DNA from: Mesorhizobium sp. ORS 3359
GTDB taxonomy: Bacteria; Pseudomonadota; Alphaproteobacteria; Rhizobiales; Rhizobiaceae
Reading direction: 5' to 3'
Assembly: GCA_000824845.1 (NCBI GenBank)
Contig: CCNC01000181.1
Location: forward strand, 1 to 32,034
Length of the DNA stretch: 32,034 bases
Positions within the stretch are counted from its first letter, which is position 1. Every line of letters starts with the position of its first letter. The translations under genes were made by a program, and so were the position numbers. The notes under the pieces were generated by a model. That model had not been told where the DNA came from. It saw only the letters and a program-made list of their open reading frames with translations, and did no database searches. Shown piece after piece: positions 23,057 through 31,923 of the stretch.

Positions 23057-23839
23057 CTACGAGAAGATCTCCGCCAGTTCGTCGATGCTGGCGCCTTCCT
23101 TCGCCTGGCGGAGTTCGACATAGCTCACCGCCGTGGCGATCGAGAGCACCATCGACACCACGGTCTGCACCAGCGCGGCCCCGATTTCGGCAATGATGCC
23201 GCCGAACAGCACGAGAACGAGCAAGATTCCCCACTGGATGATCATCGCGATGATGATGAGAATGAGGAACAGGCCGAACAGCGACCAGCGGCTGCCCTTG
23301 GTCAGGGCTCGGCTGCGCGACATCGAGCCAAAAACGCCCCGCCGCTCCTGGATCAGTACGGGCACCGACATCGACCAGCCGAGCCAGAGGATGATGCCCG
23401 GCACGATCAGCAGCATCAGGCCAATGCCCGCGCCGAGAGCGACAAGAATGCCGATCGCCAGCGTCGGCAGCAGAAAGCGGATCGCGATCTGGATGCAGTC
23501 ACCGAAGGACGGCCGCTTTCCGTTGAGGTCCTCGATGGTTGCCCGCACGAGCGCCGATTGCAGCAGCAGCGCGCACACGAACGAGATCAGTCCGGCGATG
23601 ACGGTAATGTAGGAGTTGCGGAACACTGCGCTCGGATCGGCCATCGCGGCCGGATCCTGGCGCACAATTGCATCGATTTGCGGCTGGGTCAGCAGCCGTA
23701 TGATCAGCGCCGGCAACCCGGAAAACAAAGCCGCTAGCCCCACGCAAAGCCCGATGTTTCGGCCAATGACGGCGAAGGTATTGCTGAATACCCTGCCGAT
23801 CTCGAACCTGCCGGGTTGTCCCAATGTCGCAGTGGTCAT
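23057..23839 (-). CDS. Polytopic membrane protein, GPDPase-membrane-domain-like (paralogue 1)
   Basis: The protein is 260 residues with about six hydrophobic segments. The cytoplasmic-loop motif MSRSRALTKGSRWSLFGLF (SRALTKG at 176-182) and the tail RQAKEGASIDELAEIFS match paralogue 2. The N-terminal half carries LNGKRPSFGDCIQIA, matching ARGHSPSIVNCIQSA in the partner. ATG at 23839 is chosen for its GGGGAAA ribosome site; the frame opens at 23929. It shares a 149-nt promoter region with the divergent DUF4129 gene, suggesting co-regulation with the MoxR operon. No enzymatic residues are evident; a membrane scaffold or regulatory role is a guess. Confidence 0.83.
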   Translation of the reverse strand: MTTATLGQPGRFEIGRVFSNTFAVIGRNIGLCVGLAALFSGLPALIIRLLTQPQIDAIVRQDPAAMADPSAVFRNSYITVIAGLISFVCALLLQSALVRATIEDLNGKRPSFGDCIQIAIRFLLPTLAIGILVALGAGIGLMLLIVPGIILWLGWSMSVPVLIQERRGVFGSMSRSRALTKGSRWSLFGLFLILIIIAMIIQWGILLVLVLFGGIIAEIGAALVQTVVSMVLSIATAVSYVELRQAKEGASIDELAEIFS

Positions 23840-23988
23840 GATGATTTCCCCCGAGTCATCGCCGCATCCGATCGGTAACTGCAAAGTTAATTTGCCAAGA
23901 TTGCGGGGCTGCGTCCAGTGCACTTGCAATTGTCATGGCGTATTGCCAGTGTCAGTTCCGAACCGCAGGTTGCAGGGGAAACGGGCGG

Positions 23989-24615
23989 GTGACAGCCGCA
24001 GGGACGGAAGACGCGGGACGGCTGGCAAAGTTGCACAAGCAGCTGCTGGCGGACGATTCGATCCAGTTCGGGCTGCCGGCCTATGTGCGGCCCGAGCCGC
24101 CCGAGTGGCTGAAGCCGCTGATGGATGGCCTGGCCAAGCTCGGCCCCTACATGATCTATCTGTTCTGGGGAGCGGTGATTCTCGGCGTCGCGATCATCGC
24201 CTTTCTGCTCCTCCTTGAAGCCAAAGGCGTCGCCTGGCGCCTGCCCTGGCGGCGCAAGCGCCAGGAGACCAAGGAGAAGGAGGAATGGCGTCCGGACGCT
24301 GAAGTCGCCCAGGTGCTGCTCTCCGAGGCCGACGCGCTCGCCGCGCGCGGCGAGTTTGACGAGGCGGTGCATCTTCTGTTGCGCCGCAGCGTCGCCGACA
24401 TTGCGACCCGCATACCGGACTTCCTGCGGCCGTCGCTAACCGCGCGCGACATCGCCGCCGCCGGCTCGATCCCCAGCCGGCCCCGCGCCGCCTTCAGCGA
24501 GATCGCCCGCATCGTCGAAGCCGCCCTGTTTGCCCGGCGGCCCGTCGGCGCCGAAGGCTGGCAGCAGGCGCGCGGCGCCTATGAGCGTTTCGCCTTCCGG
24601 GAGGCCTGGGCATGA
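23989..24615 (+). CDS. DUF4129-type membrane protein, first gene of the MoxR operon
   Basis: This 208-residue protein has a soluble N-terminal part (about 1-50), one transmembrane helix (about 53-77), a basic stop-transfer stretch (WRRKRQETKEKEE) and a C-terminal helical domain of the DUF4129 type (about 95-208: DEAVHLLLRRSVADI, then LTARDI and ARIVEAALFA). DUF4129 also occurs at the C-terminus of transglutaminase-like membrane proteins; here it stands alone. The start is GTG at 23989 with AGGGGAA about 8 nt upstream; an ATG at 23935 is possible. Its stop overlaps the next ATG by 4 nt. Confidence 0.8.
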   Translation: MTAAGTEDAGRLAKLHKQLLADDSIQFGLPAYVRPEPPEWLKPLMDGLAKLGPYMIYLFWGAVILGVAIIAFLLLLEAKGVAWRLPWRRKRQETKEKEEWRPDAEVAQVLLSEADALAARGEFDEAVHLLLRRSVADIATRIPDFLRPSLTARDIAAAGSIPSRPRAAFSEIARIVEAALFARRPVGAEGWQQARGAYERFAFREAWA

Positions 24616-25826
24616 GCGTGGCAACGACGGAAGCAGTGCAGGAGCCGTTCAGCCGCAAGACGTTGTTCTGGGGCATTTTCGCCAGTCTTCTGGCCGCTGC
24701 AGGCTTCTTCCTCCTGTCCACCTATGCGCCCGATTTCCGCCAGCCTGAAGGCGGCGCTACGCCGTTCTCGAAAGGCGGCACCGGCTATGCCGGGCTTGTC
24801 GAATGGCTGAAGCTCACCAATGGACAGGCGCCGCCGATGGAGCGCGGCGAGAAGGACCTGGAGTCGCCGCTGGCTTCGACCTTCCTGCTCGTCGTCACCA
24901 TCGCGCCGGGCAGCGACCCGGCCGCGCTCGATCACCTCATCAAGCTGCGCTCCGGCAAGGACACGCTTTTCGTGTTGCCGAAGTGGCAGACCATGCCATT
25001 GCTGGGCCGGGACGGTTGGGAAACGAAAATCGAACGGCTGCCGAACTCGGTCGTCAATGACTGGCTCGGCCGCATCGCCAAGGCGAAGCTTGGCGAAGGC
25101 AAGCCGACGGTCGACACGATCGATGTCCAAGGCCGCAAGATCGCCGCGCCGGACGAACTGCAATGGGTGGCGGATGATCATCCGCTCATCGCGGCCGGTG
25201 ACGGCAAAGCCATCCTCACCGAGCTCGACAACGAACCCTTCTACATCCTCACTGATCCCGACTTCATCAACAATGCCGGGCTCAAGGACGAGCAGACGGC
25301 AGCCGCGGCGCTCGACATGATCGCCATGCTGGAGCCTGCTAAGGGCGCGGTCATGTTCGACCTGACGCTGCACGGCATCGGCCAGAAATACGATCTCGCC
25401 AAGCTTTTGGTCGAACCGCCCTTCTTGGCTTTGACGCTTTCGGTGCTGGTGGCGGCCGCGCTTGCCTTCCTGCACGGGCTCGGCCGCTTCGGGCCGCCGA
25501 GGGCGGAAGGCCGCGCCATCGCTTTCGGCAAGCGGGCGCTGGTCGACACCACGGCGACGCTGCTCAGGCGCGCCGGGCGGCTGCAGGGGCTCGGCGACCG
25601 CTACGCGGCGCTGATGCGGCAGCGCGCCGGCGCGCTGCTTGGCGCGCCGCACGGGCTGCAGGGCGAGGCACTCGACCGCTGGCTCGATTCCCGCGACAAA
25701 AGCGAGGCGCACGGCTTCACCCGGCGCTTCCAGGCCGCGAACGAATCCAACAATTTGGCAGCTATGCATGAAGCAGCCGAACAGCTGCATGACTGGACAG
25801 CAAGGAGGCTCGGTGAACGTCGATGA
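24612..25826 (+). CDS. DUF4350-domain membrane protein
   Basis: The 404-residue protein has a transmembrane helix at about 18-36, a large extracytoplasmic domain and a second helix at about 270-290 (LALTLSVLVAAALAFLHGL), followed by a cytoplasmic C-terminal region. The N-terminal block with FRQPEGGATPFSKGGTGYAGLVEWL fits the DUF4350 pattern; the following region resembles a GATase-like Rossmann fold often seen in this family. Function is not established. It is co-translated with its neighbours (ATGA with DUF4129; 14-nt overlap with the MoxR gene). Confidence 0.85.
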   Translation: MSVATTEAVQEPFSRKTLFWGIFASLLAAAGFFLLSTYAPDFRQPEGGATPFSKGGTGYAGLVEWLKLTNGQAPPMERGEKDLESPLASTFLLVVTIAPGSDPAALDHLIKLRSGKDTLFVLPKWQTMPLLGRDGWETKIERLPNSVVNDWLGRIAKAKLGEGKPTVDTIDVQGRKIAAPDELQWVADDHPLIAAGDGKAILTELDNEPFYILTDPDFINNAGLKDEQTAAAALDMIAMLEPAKGAVMFDLTLHGIGQKYDLAKLLVEPPFLALTLSVLVAAALAFLHGLGRFGPPRAEGRAIAFGKRALVDTTATLLRRAGRLQGLGDRYAALMRQRAGALLGAPHGLQGEALDRWLDSRDKSEAHGFTRRFQAANESNNLAAMHEAAEQLHDWTARRLGERR

Positions 25827-26769
25827 AGTGAAGGCCCTGGCGGACGCGATCAGGGAAGAAGTGGCGAAAGCGATCACCGGCCAGCACGACACGGTCGACC
25901 TGATGCTGACGGCGCTGTTTGCCGGCGGCCATATCCTGCTCGAAGGCCCGCCGGGCACCGCCAAAACCATGACCGCGCGCTGCTTTGCGCAGGCGCTGGG
26001 CGTCGCCTATGGCCGCATCCAGTTCACGCCCGACCTGATGCCCGGCGACATCGTCGGCGCCAACATCTACAATTTCCAGACCGGGCAGTTCACGCTGACG
26101 CGCGGCCCGATCTTCTGTGACCTTTTGCTCGCCGACGAAATCAACCGCACGCCGCCGAAGACGCAGGCCGCCCTGCTCGAAGCCATGCAGGAACACGCCG
26201 TCACCTTCGACGGCACCACGCATTCGCTCGGCAGGAATTTCATGGTGGTGGCAACGCAAAACCCGATCGAGCATCAGGGCGTCTATCCGCTGCCCGAGGC
26301 TCAGCTCGACCGCTTCCTGTTCAAGCATCGGGTGAGCTATCCGGACCTTGCGGAAGAGCGCGCCATCATCGTCAACCACGGCAGCGGCTCGGCTTCGCAC
26401 GACATCGGCCAATACGGCATCAAGGCGCAGACCGACCGCAAGATGCTGGAAGCCGCACTTGCCACCGTCGGCGACGTCACGCTGGTCGGCGATGTTGTCG
26501 GCTATATCGCGGCGCTGGTGCGCGGCACGCGCGAAAGCCCCGACCTGGAGGTAGGCGCCAGCCCTCGCGCGGGCGCCATGCTGGCGAGAGCCGCGCGCGC
26601 CAGGGCGGCACTCGACGGCCGCAACTATGTCATCCCGGATGACGTCAAGGCTCTGGCGGTGCCGGCGCTGCGCCACCGTGTGGTTCTCTCGCCGGCCGCG
26701 CAGATCGACGGGCGGCTGGTCGAGCAGATCGTCTCCGACCTCGTCGACCATACGGAAGCGCCGCGTTGA
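25813..26769 (+). CDS. MoxR-family AAA+ ATPase
   Basis: This 318-residue cytosolic AAA+ ATPase belongs to the MoxR family, whose members act as chaperone-like factors for membrane or periplasmic protein complexes. Walker A is GPPGTAKT (45-52), Walker B LLLADE (104-109), sensor 1 N150 (VATQNP), and the arginine-finger/sensor region is normal (PEAQLDRFLFK). The C-terminal lid carries sensor 2 (SPRAGAMLARAARA). GTG at 25813 has AAGGAGG (25802-25808) close upstream and lies inside the DUF4350 gene. Its usual partner, a DUF58 protein, is encoded next, with stop and start overlapping (TTGA). Confidence 0.94.
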   Translation: MNVDEVKALADAIREEVAKAITGQHDTVDLMLTALFAGGHILLEGPPGTAKTMTARCFAQALGVAYGRIQFTPDLMPGDIVGANIYNFQTGQFTLTRGPIFCDLLLADEINRTPPKTQAALLEAMQEHAVTFDGTTHSLGRNFMVVATQNPIEHQGVYPLPEAQLDRFLFKHRVSYPDLAEERAIIVNHGSGSASHDIGQYGIKAQTDRKMLEAALATVGDVTLVGDVVGYIAALVRGTRESPDLEVGASPRAGAMLARAARARAALDGRNYVIPDDVKALAVPALRHRVVLSPAAQIDGRLVEQIVSDLVDHTEAPR

Positions 26770-28070
26770 TCTATCCGAGCGGGCGAGCGGTCTGGGCAGC
26801 GGCGGCGGGGGCGATCCCCGCCTTCCTGATAGCGCTCGCGCTGCCTTCTATGTGGTATCTCGGCCTGCTGTGGATCTGCGTCCTGCTTGCCTTCCTGGCG
26901 GTGGACGCGGCCGCCGGCAGAGGCCGCGCCTCGCTCGACGCGGTCCTGACGGCGCCGCCCCAGGTCGGCATCGGCGGACGCTTCACACTGCACATCGCGG
27001 CCGGTGGCGGCGCCAGGCTGCGGCGCCTGCAGGCGCGCATCGGGCATGATCAGCGCGTCCGACCGGTCGCGGGCACGGGCGGCGCATTGCCGGCCAATGG
27101 CGGCACGCTCGACCTCGAATTCGAGGCCATCCGCCGCGGCATCGCCAGTTTCGACCGGCTCTGGTTGCGCTGGCAGGGCCCGTTCGGGCTGGTCTGGAAC
27201 CAGGCCATATTGCCGATCGACCGCAGGGTCGCGGTGTTGCCCAACGTCAACAGCGCGCGCGAGGAGGCGATCACGCTTCTGCAGCGTTCGGCCCTTGCCG
27301 ACGGCCATGCGCAGAAGCGCGCTGGACAGGGCCGCGAGTTTGAGGCGCTGAAGGACTACCAGCCCGGCATGGGCCGGCGGATGATCGACTGGAAGCGCAG
27401 CGCCCGCCACGGCAAGCTTCTGGCGCGCGAATTCCGGATCGAGGAAAACAACAACATCGTTCTGGCGATCGACAGCGGCCGGCTGATGTGCGAGCCGGTC
27501 GACGGCGTGCCCAAGGTCGACCGCGCGGTGACGGCGGCCCTCCTGTCGGCCTTCATCGCACTCAAGGGCGGCGATCTCGTCAGCCTGTTCTCCTTCGATG
27601 CGCGGCCGCGCGTCTCCAGCGGCGCGGTGCGGGGCTCGCCGAGCTTCACCATGATCCAGAAGCGCGCCGCCGAGATCGACTATTCGACCGAAGAGACCAA
27701 CTTCACCCTAGCGCTGACCACGCTGTCAGCCAGGCTCGATCGGCGCTCGCTGGTCATCGTCTTCACCGATTTCGTCGACCCGATCAGCGCCGAATTGATG
27801 CTGCGCACCGTCGGCCGGCTGACCGAGCGGCATCTGGTGCTGTTCATGCTGATGCGGGACGTGGAGCTCGAAACGCTGGCCGACATGGCGCCGGCGGCGC
27901 CAGAGGATGTCGCCCGCTCCGTCACCGCCGGTGATCTCCTGAAGCAGCGGCAGGTGGTGATCGGCAGGCTCAGGCTGCTCGGCGCGCATGTCATCGAGGC
28001 CGACCATCAGCGGCTCGGCCCGGCGCTGGTCGAACGCTATATCCAGCTCAAGGAGGAGAACCTTCTATGA
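26766..28070 (+). CDS. DUF58-domain protein (MoxR partner, vWA-like), TTG start
   Basis: The protein is 434 residues. Two hydrophobic segments lie at the N-terminus (about 8-50), then a beta-rich region and the DUF58 domain (LKDYQPGMGRRMIDWKRSARHGKLLAREF, near 194-222), leading into a vWA-like fold with a degenerate MIDAS (AIDSGRLM, near 236). DUF58 proteins are the usual partners of MoxR ATPases. TTG at 26766 overlaps the MoxR stop as TTGA; no better start with a ribosome site was seen nearby. The ATGA overlap with the next gene continues the coupled chain. Confidence 0.9.
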   Translation: MIYPSGRAVWAAAAGAIPAFLIALALPSMWYLGLLWICVLLAFLAVDAAAGRGRASLDAVLTAPPQVGIGGRFTLHIAAGGGARLRRLQARIGHDQRVRPVAGTGGALPANGGTLDLEFEAIRRGIASFDRLWLRWQGPFGLVWNQAILPIDRRVAVLPNVNSAREEAITLLQRSALADGHAQKRAGQGREFEALKDYQPGMGRRMIDWKRSARHGKLLAREFRIEENNNIVLAIDSGRLMCEPVDGVPKVDRAVTAALLSAFIALKGGDLVSLFSFDARPRVSSGAVRGSPSFTMIQKRAAEIDYSTEETNFTLALTTLSARLDRRSLVIVFTDFVDPISAELMLRTVGRLTERHLVLFMLMRDVELETLADMAPAAPEDVARSVTAGDLLKQRQVVIGRLRLLGAHVIEADHQRLGPALVERYIQLKEENLL

Positions 28071-29083
28071 CGCTCGCCGCCGGCACTGATGCGGTGCGCC
28101 AGTCGCTGGCGAGCTTCCGCCAGGAGCGCGAGGCCGACTGGAAAGCCTTCGAGGCGCTGTTGGCGCGGGTCGAGAAACGCGCGCCGCGCGCACTGTCGGA
28201 AGACGAATTGTTGTCGCTCCCCCTGCTCTATCGTTCGGCGCTGTCCTCGCTTTCGGTGGCGCGCGCGACATCGCTCGACAGCGCGCTGATCGCCTATCTC
28301 GAGGCGCTGTGCCTGCGCGGCTACTTCTATCTCTACGGCGCGCGGCGCTCCTTGCGGACGCGCATCGGCGACTTCTTCCTGCACGACTGGCCGGCGGCGA
28401 TCCGCGACTTGTGGCGCGAGGTGTGGACATCGGTCGGATTGACGGTTATCGGCGCCATCGCCGGCTATTGGCTGGTCGCCTCCGACAAGCGCTGGTACGA
28501 CACCATCATCGCGCCGAGCTTGGCCGGCGGGCGCAATCCGGACTCCTCGGCCGAGACGCTGCGCAGCGTGCTTTACGGCGGCGGCGACCATTTCCTGTCC
28601 GGCTTTGCCGCCTATCTCTTCACGCACAACACGCAGGTGTCGATCCTGGCCTTCGCGCTTGGCTTCGCCTTTGCCGTGCCGAGCGTGCTGATCATCCTGA
28701 TGAATGGCTGCATGCTGGGCGCCATTTTCCAGATCTATGCCGCCAAGAGCCTAGGCTTCGAGCTTGGCGGCTGGCTTTCGATTCATGGCACGACCGAACT
28801 GTTCGCCATCGCCATCGCGGGTGCTGCGGGCATGCGGATCGGCACCAGCATCGCCTTTCCCGGCGAACTGACCCGCATGGCCGCAGCCTCCCGGGCCGGA
28901 CGTGTCGCGGCGACCGCCATGATCGGCGTCACGGTGATGCTGCTTTTCGCCGGATTGTTGGAGGGCATCGGCCGGCAGACGATCACCAGCGACATCGTGC
29001 GCTATTCGATCGGCGGCGGCATGCTCGCCTTATGGATCTGCTATTTCTACCTGTTCCGGATGGTACGGCATGGCGACCGCTAG
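28067..29083 (+). CDS. SpoIIM-like (stage II sporulation protein M family) membrane protein
   Basis: The product is 338 residues. An N-terminal soluble helical region (about 1-120) precedes several membrane helices (about 123-330). The SpoIIM-family signature HGTTELFAI (H near 239) is preceded by LMNGCMLGAIFQIY. The organism does not sporulate, and the family occurs widely outside spore-formers next to MoxR and RDD genes; in Bacillus SpoIIM belongs to a peptidoglycan-remodelling complex, so a cell-envelope role is a reasonable inference. Coupled by ATGA to the DUF58 gene and by a 14-nt overlap to the RDD gene. Confidence 0.88.
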   Translation: MTLAAGTDAVRQSLASFRQEREADWKAFEALLARVEKRAPRALSEDELLSLPLLYRSALSSLSVARATSLDSALIAYLEALCLRGYFYLYGARRSLRTRIGDFFLHDWPAAIRDLWREVWTSVGLTVIGAIAGYWLVASDKRWYDTIIAPSLAGGRNPDSSAETLRSVLYGGGDHFLSGFAAYLFTHNTQVSILAFALGFAFAVPSVLIILMNGCMLGAIFQIYAAKSLGFELGGWLSIHGTTELFAIAIAGAAGMRIGTSIAFPGELTRMAAASRAGRVAATAMIGVTVMLLFAGLLEGIGRQTITSDIVRYSIGGGMLALWICYFYLFRMVRHGDR

Positions 29084-29948
29084 GACAGCGAAGGTCAAGA
29101 ACCCTGCGGCATTGATCCGCCCGCTTGTCACGCCGGAGGGCGTCGACCTGCGCGTGAAACTGGCGGATGCAGGCACCCGGGCTTCCGGATTCCTGCTCGA
29201 CGTGGTGATCATCGTCATGGCGGCAATCGTGGTCAGTCTCGTCGCGCTGTTCGGCCTTGGCGGGCTTGGCGTGCGGGATGCCGAGCCGCTGTTCATCGTC
29301 TGGATCATCTTCATCTTCTTCCTGCGCAACGTCTATTTCATCGCCTTCGAGGCGGGACGGCGGGCAGCCACACCGGGCAAGCGCATGGTCGGCGTCAGGG
29401 TCGCGTCGCGCAGCGGCGCCGGCCTCACGCTGGACCAGGTCATCGCGCGCAACCTGATGCGCGAGATCGAGGTTTTCCTGCCGCTTTCGATCCTCGCCGC
29501 GCGCGCCAGCGCCGATGTCGCCGACACGCTGTCGACCATTTTTGGCCTGGTGTGGGCACTGCTGTTCTCGCTGTTCCCGCTGTTCAACCACGATCGGCTG
29601 AGGATCGGCGACCTGCTCGCCGGCACCTGGGTGGTCGAGGCGCCGAAAGTTGCGCTGGTCGAGGATCTGTCGCTGCGCAAGGACTCGGTCGCGGCCCGCT
29701 TCCAGTTCAGCCCAACGCAGCTCGACGCCTACGGCATCGCGGAGCTGCAGAAACTGGAAGAAGTGCTGCGCCGCGACGATCATTCCGCGCTCAGGGCGGT
29801 GGCGGAGACGATCGCCCGCAAGATCGGCGCCAGGGTCGAGCCGGTCGATTCAAAGGCTTTCCTTACCGCCTACTACGGCGAGCTCCGCGCGCATCTGGAA
29901 CGCAAGCTGCTGCTCGGGAATAGGAAGGCGGATAAGTATGCGCGGTAG
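29070..29948 (+). CDS. RDD-family membrane protein
   Basis: The 292-residue protein has an RDD domain in the N-terminal two-thirds: the hallmark residues R-x-x-(A)-x-x-x-D appear as DAGTRASGFLLDVVIIV, then membrane helices and GRRAATPGKRMVGVRVAS and LLAGTWVVEAP. The C-terminal third (about 205-292) is soluble and helical. RDD proteins are poorly understood; some relatives are proposed to be Na+/H+ antiporters, others partners in envelope modules. It is the last gene of the MoxR operon; its stop lies 15 nt from the convergent isomerase gene's end, without a clear terminator. Confidence 0.9.
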   Translation: MATARTAKVKNPAALIRPLVTPEGVDLRVKLADAGTRASGFLLDVVIIVMAAIVVSLVALFGLGGLGVRDAEPLFIVWIIFIFFLRNVYFIAFEAGRRAATPGKRMVGVRVASRSGAGLTLDQVIARNLMREIEVFLPLSILAARASADVADTLSTIFGLVWALLFSLFPLFNHDRLRIGDLLAGTWVVEAPKVALVEDLSLRKDSVAARFQFSPTQLDAYGIAELQKLEEVLRRDDHSALRAVAETIARKIGARVEPVDSKAFLTAYYGELRAHLERKLLLGNRKADKYAR

Positions 29949-29963
29949 GGGAGCCTCCCTGGC

Positions 29964-30650
29964 CTACCCTACCCACTTCTCATAATCCGATACCAACAGG
30001 TGCAGCGGCGGGACGTCCTCGTCGATGTTGGAGAAGCGGCCGATCGGCTCGCGGAAGACGTTGTCGGTGAGGTCGTCATTGACGGTGGAAACCTCGCCGA
30101 TCAGCACATCCTTGCCCTCGGCCCAGAAGGCGTGCCAGACGCCGGGCAGCAGCGTGACGCTCTGGCCTGGATCGAGCTTCAGGAGCCCGCCGGCCGGCAG
30201 TCTGGTGATGGTGCCGTCGACCGGCACCGACACTTCGGCCTTCGGGTCGATGCCGCCGTCGCGGTCGTGCATGAAGAGCTCCAGCACCAGCTTGCCGCCG
30301 CCGCGGTTGATGATGTCCTCGGCCTTGATGTTGTGGCGGTGCATCGGCGAGAGCTGGTCCTTGCGCGAGATCATGATCTTCTCCGCATAGAGCATGCCCA
30401 TGCCGAGCTTCATGTCCTCGTAGCGGCCATTGCGCACGGTGAACAGGAACAGGCCAAGCTCGTCGAACTTCTCCTGGCCGTAATCGGTGATGTCCCAGCC
30501 CAGGCGCGAGGTGAAGATGGCGGAAGAGTCGGCCTTGTGCGCCTTCATCTCTTCCGGCGACCAATAGGCGAAGGGCGGCATGATATAGCCGAAGGAGCGT
30601 ATGAAGGCGTCGGCTTCGCGGATGATGTCGTTGATCTTGGAGCGCTTCAT
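29964..30650 (-). CDS. D-lyxose/D-mannose family sugar isomerase (cupin)
   Basis: This 228-residue cupin-fold enzyme belongs to the D-lyxose isomerase family, which interconverts D-lyxose and D-xylulose or D-mannose and D-fructose. The metal ligands H104, H106 (SPMHRHNIKAED), E111 and H173 (GVWHAFWAE) correspond to the H-x-H, E and H ligands of the E. coli enzyme. ATG at 30650 is set by GGAGGAGA upstream; the open frame reaches 30992 but overlaps the divergent gene. Sugar uptake genes are not present here, so the physiological substrate is open. Confidence 0.92.
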   Translation of the reverse strand: MKRSKINDIIREADAFIRSFGYIMPPFAYWSPEEMKAHKADSSAIFTSRLGWDITDYGQEKFDELGLFLFTVRNGRYEDMKLGMGMLYAEKIMISRKDQLSPMHRHNIKAEDIINRGGGKLVLELFMHDRDGGIDPKAEVSVPVDGTITRLPAGGLLKLDPGQSVTLLPGVWHAFWAEGKDVLIGEVSTVNDDLTDNVFREPIGRFSNIDEDVPPLHLLVSDYEKWVG

Positions 30651-30846
30651 GGTGGTTCTCCTCCGGCCGATGCCTTGCTGAAATCTGACATCCGAATAGC
30701 CCAATGCCGGTCCGCTGTCGACGCAAACCCGCTGTTCTGGCCCCGTGACATCCGGCCGGATCGGGACCATAAACCCAGCCGGACTTTTCGATTTTGCGCA
30801 TGTCTTGTCCAGAAACCGGATCCCGCTCCCGGGAGACATGCTTTGA

Positions 30847-31917
30847 ATGGTGACTTTCATGCCAAGCATAGACGACCTCGACACGCCGGCGATCCTGATC
30901 GATGCGGCCCGCGCCGAAGCCAACATCAAAAAGGCGCAGGCGCATGCCGACGCCCATGGATTGAAGCTGCGGCCGCACATCAAGACGCACAAGCTGCCCT
31001 ATTGGGCGAAGAAGCAGGTGGCGGCTGGTGCCGTCGGCATCACCTGCCAGAAGATTGGCGAGGCCGAGGTGATGGCCGATGCGGGGCTCGAGGATATTTT
31101 CCTGCCCTACAACATCCTTGGCCGCGCCAAGCTGGAGCGGCTGAAGGCGCTGCATGGGCGCGTTACTCTTTCGGTGACGGCGGACAGCCATGAGACGCTG
31201 GAGGGGCTGGCCGCCACCTTCGCAGATACCGGCCATCCGCTGCAGGTGCTGGTCGAGTGCGACACCGGCATGGGTCGTTGCGGCGTGCAGACCCCGGCCG
31301 ATGCGGTGGCGCTGGCCAAGGTGATCGACCAGGCCAAGGGCCTCGCCTTCGGCGGGCTGATGACCTATCCGGCGGCCGGGCGCGCGACGCAAGCCGAGGC
31401 CTGGCTGAAAAGCGCGCACGACGCGCTTGCCGCGGCGGGGCTCGAATGCGTGCGCGTCTCCAGCGGCGGCACGCCGGATATGTGGCGCTCGGGCGAGAAC
31501 AGCATCGTCACCGAATACCGGCCCGGCACCTACATCTATCTCGACCGCTACCAGGTCGCCAAAGGCGTCGGCACGCTGGACGACTGCGCGCTGACGGTGC
31601 TTGCCACCGTCGTCAGCCACCCGACGCCGACCCGCGCCATCCTCGACTCAGGCAGCAAGGCGCTGTCTTCCGATACACTCGGCCTGCCGGATTTCGGCGA
31701 GCTGCTCGGCATGCCGGGCGCCCGTGTCACCGGCTTGAGCGAAGAGCATGGCACCGTCAGGCTTACCGACGGCGCCGCCTTGCGCATCGGTGAGCGGGTG
31801 CGCGTCGTTCCGGATCATTGCTGCGTGGTGACGAATTTGTTCGACCAGGTGCATCTGATCGACGGCGACAAGGTGCTGGAGACGCTGCCGGTGGCGGCGC
31901 GAGGGAAGATGGGGTGA
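30847..31917 (+). CDS. D-threonine aldolase / D-serine dehydratase-like PLP enzyme
   Basis: The 356-residue PLP enzyme is fold-type III (alanine racemase-like). The PLP lysine is K46 (RPHIKTHK). The C-terminal beta domain carries the metal site as H324-C-C326 (VPDHCCVVTN). An H-x-C arrangement is seen in eukaryotic-type D-serine dehydratases; D-threonine aldolases have H-x-D. So D-serine dehydratase-like or another D-3-hydroxyamino-acid lyase activity is possible. ATG at 30847 is used because GGGAGA lies about 11 nt upstream; another ATG is at 30859. It is divergent from the D-lyxose isomerase gene, with a shared 196-nt promoter region. Confidence 0.88.
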   Translation: MVTFMPSIDDLDTPAILIDAARAEANIKKAQAHADAHGLKLRPHIKTHKLPYWAKKQVAAGAVGITCQKIGEAEVMADAGLEDIFLPYNILGRAKLERLKALHGRVTLSVTADSHETLEGLAATFADTGHPLQVLVECDTGMGRCGVQTPADAVALAKVIDQAKGLAFGGLMTYPAAGRATQAEAWLKSAHDALAAAGLECVRVSSGGTPDMWRSGENSIVTEYRPGTYIYLDRYQVAKGVGTLDDCALTVLATVVSHPTPTRAILDSGSKALSSDTLGLPDFGELLGMPGARVTGLSEEHGTVRLTDGAALRIGERVRVVPDHCCVVTNLFDQVHLIDGDKVLETLPVAARGKMG

Positions 31918-31923
31918 GTCTTT

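Noticed and set aside
28067..29083. Evidence for sporulation
   Set aside because: The SpoIIM-like protein belongs to a module common in non-sporulating bacteria; no other sporulation genes are here.
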